Numbered from the stretch's first letter, positions 15,961 through 22,135 are shown. The stretch: DNA of 33,772 bases from Butyrivibrio sp. (GCA_024690635.1 JAILOW010000028.1:1-33772), one strand, 5' to 3'. Made by a program: numbers and translations. Notes: a model not told the origin generated them from the letters alone.

Positions 15961-16335
15961 TCAAATTTCTTTTACCCACAGTCCATGGAGATTGCAGTAT
16001 TCATAAACTGCTATAGCCTTCTCTCCAGGTGGGAGTATGAATTCAGCGGCCGGTTTCTCGGAAGGCTTAAGGTATTTGATCTGAGCACCGCTTGTTGTCT
16101 CTATTGCAATAAACTGAATGTAGTGGTTGTCCATCATAGGATGCTCCACTTCGCCGATCTGAACCTTAACAGTGCTTCCCTCTACCGTTACTGCAGGCAC
16201 GTGTTTTTCTACTGCGCCGTCAACGGCTCCAGGAACAAGTTCCTTCATAGGCTCTCCGCAGCACACAACTGGCACACCTGAATCATTAAGCTTAGTGATT
16301 ATGTTTCCGCAAGTTTCACATCTGTAGAATTTCAT
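15961..16335 (-). CDS. dfx: Desulfoferrodoxin (superoxide reductase)
   Basis: The 124-residue product has the N-terminal desulforedoxin domain (Cys6, Cys9, Cys25, Cys26 in CETC and CC) and the superoxide reductase centre with His45 (EKHVP), His65 and His71 (EHPMMDNH), Cys114 and His117 (EYCNLHGLW). All expected ligands of a class I, two-iron enzyme are present, so it should be active. It reduces superoxide to hydrogen peroxide in the cytoplasm, with electrons from rubredoxin, whose genes follow on the same strand. The start at 16335 is supported by AAGGAGGG; an in-frame upstream ATG adds 7 residues but lacks a site. Confidence 0.95.
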   Translation of the reverse strand: MKFYRCETCGNIITKLNDSGVPVVCCGEPMKELVPGAVDGAVEKHVPAVTVEGSTVKVQIGEVEHPMMDNHYIQFIAIETTSGAQIKYLKPSEKPAAEFILPPGEKAIAVYEYCNLHGLWVKEI

Positions 16336-16372
16336 GTTGTAGCCCTCCTTATGCATTTTTATATTTACTATT

Positions 16373-16444
16373 TTACCTGATTATTCTCTCAAAGTCATCT
16401 TTTCCGTGCTTACAAATAGGACAAATGAAATCGTCTGGAAGCTC
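16373..16444 (-). pseudogene. Rubredoxin C-terminal fragment
   Basis: Reads ELPDDFICPICKHGKDDFERIIR and a stop, with one residue different from the end of the fusion gene at 14572. It lacks the first CxxC pair and any start codon. It ends 38 bases before the desulfoferrodoxin start, so it is the tail of a former gene that stood first in the cluster. Confidence 0.8.
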
Positions 16445-16446
16445 TT
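16373..16446. repeat. 74-bp direct repeat, copy B
   Basis: Partner of 14572-14645 (72 of 74 identical, same orientation, offset 1801 bases). The two copies bracket the fusion gene, the Rieske remnant and desulfoferrodoxin. Confidence 0.85.
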
Positions 16447-16699
16447 AATACATATCATGCAAGAAATACAGGTAGTTATTATCATACATGATTACATGTC
16501 CGGTGAGGCGATCCGCATACTGGTCAAACAGATCCTTATTGACTATCAGGATTCCATCTTCTGCGTTCTCCCAGGCGTCTATACCGCCCTTAACTAAATG
16601 CCAGTTCCCGAAGGGTTCCGCTTTTTTATGCAATATTCTATTGCATAAAAAGCGCTCCGCCAGGGATGCGCATTCGGGCGAGCATGTCGCAGGCGACAT
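16445..16699 (-). pseudogene. C-terminal remnant of an unrecognised protein
   Basis: The open frame contains GNWHLVKGGIDAWENAEDG and ends YLYFLHDMY at a TAA that lies exactly at the junction with the rubredoxin fragment. Only the last 55 or so residues look protein-like; the upstream part crosses the hairpin at 16623-16651 and reads like non-coding DNA. No start with a ribosome binding site is seen. I do not recognise the family. It is probably a gene end left by the same rearrangement that produced the duplicated rubredoxin tail. Confidence 0.4.
16623..16651. repeat. Perfect 13-bp hairpin with TTC loop
   Basis: TTTTTATGCAATA (16623-16635) and TATTGCATAAAAA (16639-16651) are exact reverse complements. 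Flanking CCGC/GCG bases extend the pairing. Confidence 0.6.
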
Positions 16700-16702
16700 G
16701 CT
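16681..16702 (+). terminator. Hairpin with T-rich tail, possible terminator before the hsp20 promoter
   Basis: AGCATGTCG (16681-16689) pairs with CGACATGCT (16694-16702), followed by TTATTTATACTTTTTT. It would insulate the heat-shock promoter from upstream plus-strand transcription. Confidence 0.45.
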
Positions 16703-16742
16703 TTATTTATACTTTTTTAATAAAGTTTCTTTGGCATATATG

Positions 16743-16771
16743 TTGACATTCTGTTCCACATGTTCTATAAC
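16743..16771 (+). promoter_or_regulatory. Sigma-A promoter of hsp20
   Basis: TTGACA (16743-16748) and TATAAC (16766-16771) are 17 bases apart. The CIRCE operator starts 17 bases after the -10 box, the usual arrangement for HrcA-controlled genes. Confidence 0.8.
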
Positions 16772-16787
16772 ATACTTGTAAAGATTG

Positions 16788-16814
16788 TTAGCACTCGTTA
16801 AAGGCGAGTGCTAA
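16788..16814. promoter_or_regulatory. CIRCE element (HrcA repressor binding site)
   Basis: TTAGCACTC-N9-GAGTGCTAA is present without any mismatch. HrcA binds this operator and is inactivated by heat, so the downstream small heat-shock gene should be induced by protein-folding stress. CIRCE usually controls groESL and dnaK; control of an hsp20 gene is less common. Confidence 0.97.
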
Positions 16815-16866
16815 CAACCACAAACCACTACAACACAAAATATTATATAGAAAAGGAGTGATAGTT

Positions 16867-17331
16867 ATGTTGATGCCTATGCTTTGGAGTAACAATGATA
16901 TTTTTGATGAGATGGACAATTTGTTCAATGACAGCTTCTTTGGAAGTGACTGCACATCACCCAGGGCCGCAAGGCAGTTCGATACCACCACAGGCCTTAT
17001 GAGGACCGATGTTATCGAGAAGGATAACTCCTATGAACTGCAGGCTGAACTGCCCGGATTCAACAAGGAAGATATCAGGATCGATCTGAAAAATGACACC
17101 TTGACAATCAGTGCTTCTCACAGCGAAAATAATGATGAAAAAGATGAAAACGGCAAGTATATACGTCGCGAGAGGAGAAGCTCATCCTACCAGAGATCCT
17201 TCCATGTTGAGGGACTTAAGCCCGAAGATATCGTTGCTCAGTACAGAAACGGTGTACTGACAGTGGATCTTCCCAAAAAGGAAGCAATCCCCGAAAAGGA
17301 AGAGGCTGTAAGGATCGAAGTTAAAGACTGA
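16867..17331 (+). CDS. hsp20: Hsp20/alpha-crystallin small heat-shock protein
   Basis: The 154-residue product has an alpha-crystallin domain at about residues 44-138 (YELQAELPGFNKEDIRIDL, then a GVLTVDLPK end) and a C-terminal tail with VRIEV, resembling the IxI motif used for oligomer assembly. It is an ATP-independent chaperone that holds unfolded proteins. The ATG at 16867 is preferred over the GTG at 16858, because AAAGGAG ends 8 bases before it. A sigma-A promoter and a perfect CIRCE lie upstream, so HrcA control is expected. An intrinsic terminator follows 16 bases after the stop. Confidence 0.95.
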   Translation: MLMPMLWSNNDIFDEMDNLFNDSFFGSDCTSPRAARQFDTTTGLMRTDVIEKDNSYELQAELPGFNKEDIRIDLKNDTLTISASHSENNDEKDENGKYIRRERRSSSYQRSFHVEGLKPEDIVAQYRNGVLTVDLPKKEAIPEKEEAVRIEVKD

Positions 17332-17347
17332 CGATACGTGATCTGAC

Positions 17348-17394
17348 GACCTCCGCTTCTGCGACTCATCTGCCGCGGAAACGGAGGTCTTTTT
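17348..17394 (+). terminator. Intrinsic terminator of hsp20 that contains the next gene's ribosome binding site
   Basis: GACCTCCG (17348-17355) pairs with CGGAGGTC (17382-17389), followed by T5 and then directly by the ATG at 17395. The right arm holds GGAGGT, 6 bases before that ATG, so the hairpin both ends transcription and hides the site. Confidence 0.8.
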
Positions 17395-17601
17395 ATGTCT
17401 TTTGATAAACTGGAATACGAGGGCTATACAGGAACCGTGGAGTTTGACAAAAAGTGCAATTACTTCACAGGTGAAGTGACAATAGACGGGCGCATCTACA
17501 CCTACGAAGGGGATACTCTTGATGAACTTCGTGAGGATTTTGAGGATATCATAGACTCTGTCATAGCATTCGACGAAATGGACGATGAGGATGACATGTG
17601 A
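17395..17601 (+). CDS. Orphan HicB-like protein, 68 aa
   Basis: The sequence YTGTVEFDKKCNYFTGEV followed by TYEGDTLDELREDFEDIID matches the partial RNase H-like fold of HicB antitoxins (YxGxVxFDxxxxxFxGxV ... TYEGxTLDELRxDF). It is shorter than most HicB proteins and lacks the usual C-terminal DNA-binding helix-turn-helix; the end is acidic (FDEMDDEDDM). No HicA toxin gene lies on either side, so it is probably not a working toxin-antitoxin pair. Its ribosome binding site is buried in the hsp20 terminator. Role unknown. Confidence 0.75.
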   Translation: MSFDKLEYEGYTGTVEFDKKCNYFTGEVTIDGRIYTYEGDTLDELREDFEDIIDSVIAFDEMDDEDDM

Positions 17602-17645
17602 TATACTACCCGTGTTGTGCCAAACTGACGTAGACGGAGAAGAAA

Positions 17646-18428
17646 ATGCAGGATGTATTGAACGTTTTTCTTAAGTATATACTGCCATTTATAGCGGCAT
17701 ATCTCATAAGCTTTATTATGGGCAAGATCCTTAGCAATGAAAGGCTTAAGGGCAAGATCCATCTTATCTTTTTAAAGGGCATGATCATTGCTTTTGTATG
17801 GGGAGCTGCGATACTGACAGCCATGAGCGGCATACCGGCCTTTTCCAAAACCTGGGAGACAGCGGTTGCTTCCTCGGGAATCGTTGCTGTTGTGCTCGGT
17901 CTTGCAGCCCAGTCTACACTTGCCAATGTTTTTGCCGGAATATCCATTTCCGCCAGCAGGTCAAGGCCCTTTGATATCGGTGACAGGGTAAAGATCGACT
18001 CCTACGATCCGGGATTTGTTGAGGATATCACCTTAAGGCACACTATGATAAAGACCTATCAGAATGAGGTTATCTATATTCCCAATTCCATCGTGGGTTC
18101 GGCTACTATAGTAAACTATACTCAGGAAGAGTCTTTCTCATATCCCGTTGAGGTGTCTGTTGCTTACGGAACCGACATGGAAAAAGCCATGGATATCATG
18201 GCTTCTGTTATAGATGAACATCCCAAGCACCATGGCAAAAGACCTGTGGTTCTTTGCAAAAGCTGTGATGACAGCGGTGTAACTTTAAGAGCACTCGTTG
18301 AAACAAAAGATTTTAAAGATAATCCCAAGACCTGTTCAGAGTGCCGCATAGAGATCATGAATCGCTTCAAAGAGGCAAATATCGAGATTCCTTACAACAG
18401 ACTTGTGGTCCTTAAGGGGGATGAATAA
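17646..18428 (+). CDS. Small-conductance mechanosensitive channel (MscS family)
   Basis: The 260-residue protein has three N-terminal membrane segments. The third, pore-lining one reads GIVAVVLGLAAQSTLANVFAG, with the Gly/Ala pattern of MscS TM3. It is followed by the beta domain (RPFDIGDRVKIDSYDPGFVEDITLRHTMI; NEVIYIPNSIVGSATIVNYT) and a short cytoplasmic alpha/beta domain ending PYNRLVVLKGDE. It opens under membrane tension to release solutes after hypo-osmotic shock. GGAGAAG lies before the ATG. It follows the HicB-like gene by 44 bases with no clear terminator between them. Confidence 0.93.
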   Translation: MQDVLNVFLKYILPFIAAYLISFIMGKILSNERLKGKIHLIFLKGMIIAFVWGAAILTAMSGIPAFSKTWETAVASSGIVAVVLGLAAQSTLANVFAGISISASRSRPFDIGDRVKIDSYDPGFVEDITLRHTMIKTYQNEVIYIPNSIVGSATIVNYTQEESFSYPVEVSVAYGTDMEKAMDIMASVIDEHPKHHGKRPVVLCKSCDDSGVTLRALVETKDFKDNPKTCSECRIEIMNRFKEANIEIPYNRLVVLKGDE

Positions 18429-18433
18429 AAATC

Positions 18434-18462
18434 TTTACAAACAAAGCTTATCTGTTTATACT
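18434..18462 (+). promoter_or_regulatory. Sigma-A promoter for queT-tdk
   Basis: TTTACA (18434-18439) and TATACT (18457-18462) are spaced by 17 bases. The transcript would begin near 18469, leaving a leader of about 83 bases before the queT start. Confidence 0.65.
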
Positions 18463-18507
18463 ACTTTGGATGTAAAACTGTGATTATCAGGGAGGTGACA
18501 TTACCGC

Positions 18508-18555
18508 ATGGTTGCAGTTGGTTATTATTTAATTAATGGAGGAAACCAACAATGA
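18508..18555 (+). CDS. 15-codon upstream ORF overlapping the queT start
   Basis: The ATG at 18508 is preceded by GGGAGGTGA with 9-base spacing, as good a ribosome binding site as queT's own. It encodes MVAVGYYLINGGNQQ and its TGA overlaps the queT ATG (ATGA), so the two are translationally coupled. Four of 15 codons (TAT, TAT, AAT, AAC) are read by tRNAs that carry queuosine, the product of the pathway queT feeds. This may be a sensing leader peptide. The reading frame is seen directly; the function is inference. Confidence 0.5.
   Translation: MVAVGYYLINGGNQQ
18517..18550 (+). promoter_or_regulatory. Leader hairpin enclosing the queT ribosome binding site
   Basis: GTTGGTT (18517-18523) and AACCAAC (18544-18550) are exact complements. 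The loop holds GGAGG (18538-18542), the queT ribosome binding site, next to the right arm. Ribosomes moving through the short upstream ORF would open it. queT genes are often controlled by preQ1 riboswitches, but I could not match this leader to the class I or class II consensus. Confidence 0.5.
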
Positions 18556-19067
18556 ACAACACATCAACCAAAACAATTATGTATATCGTGCATGCAGCGG
18601 TAATAGCTGCTCTTTACGTGGTACTTACCATGACAGTGGCTGCATTTGATCTTGCAAGCGGCGCTATTCAGGTAAGAGTATCAGAGGTTCTTACAGTGCT
18701 TCCTTTCTTTACACCTGCAGCAATTCCCGGTGTGACACTTGGCTGTCTTATTGCCAATATCGTGACAGGATGCGCACTTCCCGATATCGTCTTCGGAACA
18801 CTTGCAACACTTTTCGGAGCAGTAGGAACATACCTTCTTAGAAAAAACAGATTTGTATGTACCCTTCCGCCTGTTCTTTCAAATGCGATCATAATACCTT
18901 TTCTTCTTAAATATGCTTACGGTATTCCCGGAGCACTCTGGTTCTTTGCTCTTACCGTTGGTGCGGGAGAGGTTATCACCTGCGTGATCTTAGGACAGAT
19001 CCTTATCTCAGCTCTTATGCCCGTTAGACAGCAGCTCTTCGGAACAGAGCAGGTAGAGAAAAAATAA
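18552..19067 (+). CDS. queT: Queuosine precursor ECF transporter S component, QueT
   Basis: The 171-residue protein has about five to six membrane segments and the family signatures AIQVRVSEVLTVLPFFTPAAIPG and GCLIANIVTGCALPDIVFGTLATLFGAVGTYLLR of the QueT/DUF988 family. It is the substrate-binding subunit of an energy-coupling factor transporter that imports preQ1 or a related base for queuosine tRNA modification. GGAGG lies 9 bases before the ATG. It is preceded by its own promoter and a short overlapping ORF, and followed 22 bases later by thymidine kinase. The shared ATPase and T subunits are not in the window, as usual for group II ECF systems. Confidence 0.92.
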   Translation: MNNTSTKTIMYIVHAAVIAALYVVLTMTVAAFDLASGAIQVRVSEVLTVLPFFTPAAIPGVTLGCLIANIVTGCALPDIVFGTLATLFGAVGTYLLRKNRFVCTLPPVLSNAIIIPFLLKYAYGIPGALWFFALTVGAGEVITCVILGQILISALMPVRQQLFGTEQVEKK

Positions 19068-19089
19068 AAACCATGATGGGGGATAAATA

Positions 19090-19701
19090 ATGGGGAAGCT
19101 GTATTTCAGATACGGAGCAATGGGAAGCTCCAAAACGGCCAATGCTCTTATGGTGCGTTACAACTACATTGAAAAAGGGCAGAACGCCATTTTGCTAAAG
19201 CCAAAGACAGAGAACCGCGACGGCGTAAAAGAGGTTAAGTCCAGAATGGGACTTCACGCCGAATGCGTTTTTGTAGAGGATTTCCTTGAGGAAGTTCAAA
19301 ACGAATGGTTTACCAAAAAGTCAGAAGCCTGGAAAAAGCTCGACTGCGTTATTGTAGATGAGGCTCAGTTTTTATCTGAGGAGCAGGTTGACCTCCTTGC
19401 GGAGGTGGTGGACAGGTTTGACCTTCCGGTTATCTGCTACGGCCTTAGAACTGATTTTACAAGCCATCTCTTTACAGGTTCCAAGAGACTTATGGAAATC
19501 GCCAATTACATAGAAGAAGTACCTACAGTCTGCTGGTGCGGCCGAAGAGCCCACTTTAATGCAAGAGTCTGCGACGGCAAGATCGTCCGCAACGGCGAGC
19601 AGATCATGATGGGAGGCAATGAGTCCTACGTTTCCGTCTGCAGAAGGCACTTTTTAAGCGGCGAAGTAAACGGAACACGAGAAAGAGACATTCCCGAATA
19701 A
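19090..19701 (+). CDS. tdk: Thymidine kinase (TK1 type)
   Basis: The 203-residue enzyme has the P-loop GAMGSSKT at residues 9-16, the DEAQF motif carrying the catalytic Glu, the thymidine lasso region, and a zinc site formed by CWC and the later CRRH. It phosphorylates thymidine with ATP in the pyrimidine salvage pathway. The family's usual G-x-M-x-S/A-GKS/T loop is here SSKT, common in Firmicutes. GGGGGA is positioned 5-6 bases before the ATG. It is co-transcribed with queT, and a strong terminator follows. Confidence 0.95.
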   Translation: MGKLYFRYGAMGSSKTANALMVRYNYIEKGQNAILLKPKTENRDGVKEVKSRMGLHAECVFVEDFLEEVQNEWFTKKSEAWKKLDCVIVDEAQFLSEEQVDLLAEVVDRFDLPVICYGLRTDFTSHLFTGSKRLMEIANYIEEVPTVCWCGRRAHFNARVCDGKIVRNGEQIMMGGNESYVSVCRRHFLSGEVNGTRERDIPE

Positions 19702-19720
19702 AACAGATCATTAAACACAA

Positions 19721-19762
19721 AAATATACTGCACAAGGAGTTTTCTCCCTGTGCAGTATTTTT
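19721..19762. terminator. Bidirectional intrinsic terminator between tdk and the minus-strand gene
   Basis: ACTGCACA-AGGAG pairs with CTCC-C-TGTGCAGT around TTTT, with A-rich and T-rich flanks on both sides. It serves tdk on the plus strand and the convergent gene at 19808-20860 on the minus strand. Confidence 0.85.
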
Positions 19763-19807
19763 AATTTCATTTCCTCCCGTGGCTACTTACTTTTGTAGAG
19801 CTTTCCT

Positions 19808-20860
19808 TCACACACTTGCAAAATCAACCTGCTGAACTGTACCAACCCCTCCGCTTTCACGAAGGAACAGACCTGTTGAGCGTGTCATTGCGCCCAGCAT
19901 GAAGTCCGGTCCGTACTGGCTAAACTGCGTCTCAGCGCTTCCAAGGTAGATGGCGCCTACATCAGCTTCTTTTAGCCCCATGAGAGTATCGGTGCCGTCG
20001 TCATTTCTAATCCAGATCTTTAGGTGATCATAGATTTCATCGGCTTCATCGATCCAGCCGTTGCCATCACTGTCGTAACCTGCAAGGTCTTTAAAGCCGT
20101 TTCCGGATTGAACACCAAAGAACTCGGAACCGTTATTTATCCTGCCGTCATTATTTTTATCGAGGGCAAGAAATCCTGCGCCGCCTCCAAGAGATGAGAG
20201 CTCATCTTCTTTTCCGTCGCAGTCCAGATCAAAGAAGAATTTCTGATCCGAGATATGGGTCACATCACTTCCTACATTAATAACGAGAGGATCGATAAGG
20301 TTGGCTGAGCTTGCCATACTGATTCCGGCGTACATGGTAAGGCGCCTTGACATGGAAAATTCCACATTAAAGTCGATGCTCCTTCCATCTTCCGTAAGAG
20401 CAAGTCCCGAGCCTTTAAAACAGGTCTCTTCCTCTTCGTGATGCATGGCTTCCACCGTAGTTACCTTTACAAATTGCCCGGCGGTGAGAAGCTGGGATGT
20501 GTTTGACAGGGTCTGACGATAGCCGTCGCTGACAGATCCGCCGTTTAGCAGTTGCAGGAACTTCAGGATCCTGTCCAAAAGAGTGTTTCGAAGCTCTGCA
20601 ATCTGGTTTTCCAATGTGTTTTCATAGAGCCCCAGATATTCGTTCTTCGAAGGCTTCAGCGAGTTGTAGTTCTCGCTTGAAAGAGCGGTGTCATCCATAT
20701 CGGAATCGCTTATTTCCAGAGAATCCATCTTCTTTTTCTGGTCCTCCAGATTGTCCATAAACGAACCTCTTGTGATGATGCCCGTCTGCACAGATACTGA
20801 ATTCTCCTCATAATATCTGCGACTTGAAACAAGGTTTACGTTACTTTCAGTAATTTTCAT
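19808..20860 (-). CDS. DxDxDG-repeat (EF-hand/VCBS-like) protein of unknown function, divergent from flgM
   Basis: The 350-residue product starts at 20860, where AGGAGGT is well placed; the frame extends 27 codons upstream through a terminator. Residues 1-25 (MKITESNVNLVSSRRYYEE) form the conserved start of a broadly distributed hypothetical family. Residues 40-130 are helical and charged. The C-terminal half carries calcium-loop motifs FDLDCDGKEDELSSL, LALDKNNDGRINNGSEFFG and GYDSDGNGWIDEADEIYDHL, then a tail GLFLRESGGVGTVQQVDFASV typical of the family. There is no signal peptide. It reads away from flgM, and a sigma-28-like site precedes it, suggesting a motility link. Function is not established. 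Confidence 0.85.
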   Translation of the reverse strand: MKITESNVNLVSSRRYYEENSVSVQTGIITRGSFMDNLEDQKKKMDSLEISDSDMDDTALSSENYNSLKPSKNEYLGLYENTLENQIAELRNTLLDRILKFLQLLNGGSVSDGYRQTLSNTSQLLTAGQFVKVTTVEAMHHEEEETCFKGSGLALTEDGRSIDFNVEFSMSRRLTMYAGISMASSANLIDPLVINVGSDVTHISDQKFFFDLDCDGKEDELSSLGGGAGFLALDKNNDGRINNGSEFFGVQSGNGFKDLAGYDSDGNGWIDEADEIYDHLKIWIRNDDGTDTLMGLKEADVGAIYLGSAETQFSQYGPDFMLGAMTRSTGLFLRESGGVGTVQQVDFASV

Positions 20861-20922
20861 GGTACCTCCTGGTTCCGAAGGCCCCTCTTTTTCTGCAAGT
20901 CTTATTTCTAATAAAAAAGTGC

Positions 20923-20975
20923 AAAAAAAGTGGACCTTCATTTGAATGAAGAATTATTCCTCCATGAAGATCCAC
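20923..20975 (-). terminator. Intrinsic terminator in the leader of the divergent calcium-binding-like gene (candidate attenuator)
   Basis: On the minus strand GTGGATCTTCAT (20975-20964) pairs with ATGAAGGTCCAC (20941-20930), with one mismatch, followed by seven Ts (20929-20923). It lies between the likely promoter at 20998-21026 and the start at 20860. There is no other minus-strand gene for it to terminate. Confidence 0.7.
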
Positions 20976-20997
20976 GCTTTCCTTAGCTGTCAAAATG

Positions 20998-21026
20998 TAT
21001 ATCGGAAAAAATTCTTGAGAAATTTA
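20998..21026 (-). promoter_or_regulatory. Sigma-28-like promoter, minus strand, spacing one base long
   Basis: On the minus strand TAAA (21026-21023) is followed after 17 bases by CCGATATA (21005-20998). The sigma-28 consensus needs 16 bases between TAAA and CCGATA. It would drive the gene at 19808-20860 with a leader of about 130 bases. Confidence 0.45.
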
Positions 21027-21037
21027 TAAAAATCGTC

Positions 21038-21064
21038 TAAAGTTTTGAATTATAAGACCGATAT
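21038..21064 (+). promoter_or_regulatory. Distal sigma-28 promoter of flgM
   Basis: TAAA (21038-21041), 15 bases, then ACCGATAT (21057-21064). It matches the TAAA-N15-GCCGATAA consensus at all but two positions. The leader would be over 200 bases and includes hairpins such as 21083-21103. Confidence 0.65.
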
Positions 21065-21082
21065 ATGAAGTGACGGAGCAAA

Positions 21083-21103
21083 CACTTTTTTCTCTAAAAA
21101 GTG
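21083..21103 (+). repeat. 8-bp hairpin in the flgM upstream region
   Basis: CACTTTTT (21083-21090) and AAAAAGTG (21096-21103) pair around TCTCT. No T-run follows. It would lie about 15 bases into a transcript from the distal sigma-28 promoter. The remaining flgM upstream region, 21104-21216, holds nothing else I can name. Confidence 0.4.
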
Positions 21104-21216
21104 AATGAATGTAAGGATACATGGTACTTTATCAACCATATTTCATAGTCCCGGAGTCGTAATTTTCCGTAATTTTTAGTGGTATCGGATGGGGAAATAA
21201 TTTTTTTGAAAAACAC

Positions 21217-21243
21217 TAAAGTTATGGAGACTTCTACCGATAA
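21217..21243 (+). promoter_or_regulatory. Proximal sigma-28 promoter of flgM
   Basis: TAAA (21217-21220), exactly 15 bases, then ACCGATAA (21236-21243). This differs from the consensus at one base only. The flgM ATG is 45 bases downstream of it. Confidence 0.85.
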
Positions 21244-21287
21244 ATGTAGTAGAAGTCAAAAAATACTCCAGGGAAGGAGGAAAAGTT

Positions 21288-21566
21288 ATGCGAATAGAAG
21301 CATACAGTCAGGTTCAGCAGATTTACTCTAACAACAAAGTTAATAAACCGCAGGCAACAAAGAAGACCAACGACATAAGAGATACTGTATCATTCTCTTC
21401 TATCGGAAAAGATATCCAGGTTGCTAAACAGGCTGTAAACGCTGCTCCCGATGTCAGGGAAGACGTCGTTGCATCGCTTAAGGCTGCTATTAAAAACGGA
21501 ACTTATGATGTTAGTGGAGAGGCTTTTGCTGATAAATTACTGGCAAAATACGAAGAATTAGCCTAA
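21288..21566 (+). CDS. flgM: FlgM, anti-sigma-28 factor
   Basis: The 92-residue protein has a flexible polar N-terminus (MRIEAYSQVQQIYSNNK), the DTVSFSSIGKDIQVAKQAV segment and a C-terminal helix pair (REDVVASLKAAIKNGTYDVSGEAFADKLLAKY) that binds sigma-28 in this family. FlgM holds sigma-28 inactive until it is exported through a completed hook-basal body. AAGGAGGA lies before the ATG. It opens the late flagellar cluster, is itself behind sigma-28 sites, and is followed by flgN 29 bases later, so it is part of a feedback loop. Confidence 0.93.
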   Translation: MRIEAYSQVQQIYSNNKVNKPQATKKTNDIRDTVSFSSIGKDIQVAKQAVNAAPDVREDVVASLKAAIKNGTYDVSGEAFADKLLAKYEELA

Positions 21567-21595
21567 ACCAATTAAATACAGGAGGATAATTCCAA

Positions 21596-22114
21596 TTGGC
21601 TAGTCTGGTGGAAAATCTGGTCGGAATACTCGATCAGGAATGTGCATTATATGAAAAGTTATTGGGATTGTCCAGCCGAAAGACCACCATTATTGTAAAG
21701 GGTGATCTTAAGGCACTTGCAGAGATCACGGATGAGGAGCAGTGCATAATAAGTGATATCCAGATGGTTGAAAAACAGCGTGCCACTACAATGGCGGATA
21801 TCGCAAATGTACTTAACAAGGATGTTAATTCATTGAAGCTGACCGATCTGATCCGGGTTTTGGAAAAGAGGCCGGGAGATCAGAAAAACCTGGCTATCAG
21901 GCGCGATAAGCTCGTTGGCGTCGCAGATAATGTCAGGCGTGTAAACGGACAGAACCAGGAACTCTTAAGAACTTCACTTGAAATGGTTCAGTTCGAGATG
22001 AATATCATCCAGGCGTCGAAAACGGCTCCTCAAACAGCGAACTACTCAAGAGGTGCAGACACTACAGGTGATTACTTAGGTTACACATCGGGCGGGTTTG
22101 ATGCAAAGCAATAG
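21596..22114 (+). CDS. flgN: FlgN, export chaperone for FlgK and FlgL
   Basis: The 172-residue protein is almost wholly alpha-helical, with the typical N-terminus ASLVENLVGILDQECALYEKLLGLS and a later helix ending RVNGQNQELLRTSLEMVQFEMNII. Translation starts at a TTG; AGGAGG lies 10 bases before it and no ATG is better placed. FlgN keeps the hook-associated proteins FlgK and FlgL unfolded and delivers them to the export gate. It is followed by hairpins and then flgK. The Gly/Ser/Ala-rich tail beyond residue 145 is probably disordered. Confidence 0.88.
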   Translation: MASLVENLVGILDQECALYEKLLGLSSRKTTIIVKGDLKALAEITDEEQCIISDIQMVEKQRATTMADIANVLNKDVNSLKLTDLIRVLEKRPGDQKNLAIRRDKLVGVADNVRRVNGQNQELLRTSLEMVQFEMNIIQASKTAPQTANYSRGADTTGDYLGYTSGGFDAKQ

Positions 22115-22135
22115 CGTACCGTAAATGCGGTACGC
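22114..22135 (+). repeat. 8-bp hairpin at the flgN stop
   Basis: GCGTACCG (22114-22121) and CGGTACGC (22128-22135) are exact complements around TAAATG, starting at the last base of the flgN stop codon. It may protect the flgM-flgN message 3' end. Confidence 0.55.

Noticed and set aside
17395..17601. A HicAB toxin-antitoxin module
   Set aside because: Only a HicB-like protein is present; both neighbours were read and neither is a HicA-type toxin.
18430..18551. Known class I or II preQ1 riboswitch before queT
   Set aside because: I could not find the short class I stem-loop with its A-rich tail or the class II CTTGGTG-type helix; class III is harder to judge by eye, so this is open and noted in the findings.
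21121..21162. Short ORF MVLYQPYFIVPES in the flgM upstream region
   Set aside because: It has an AAGGA upstream but only 4 bases of spacing, and no conserved or regulatory feature supports it.
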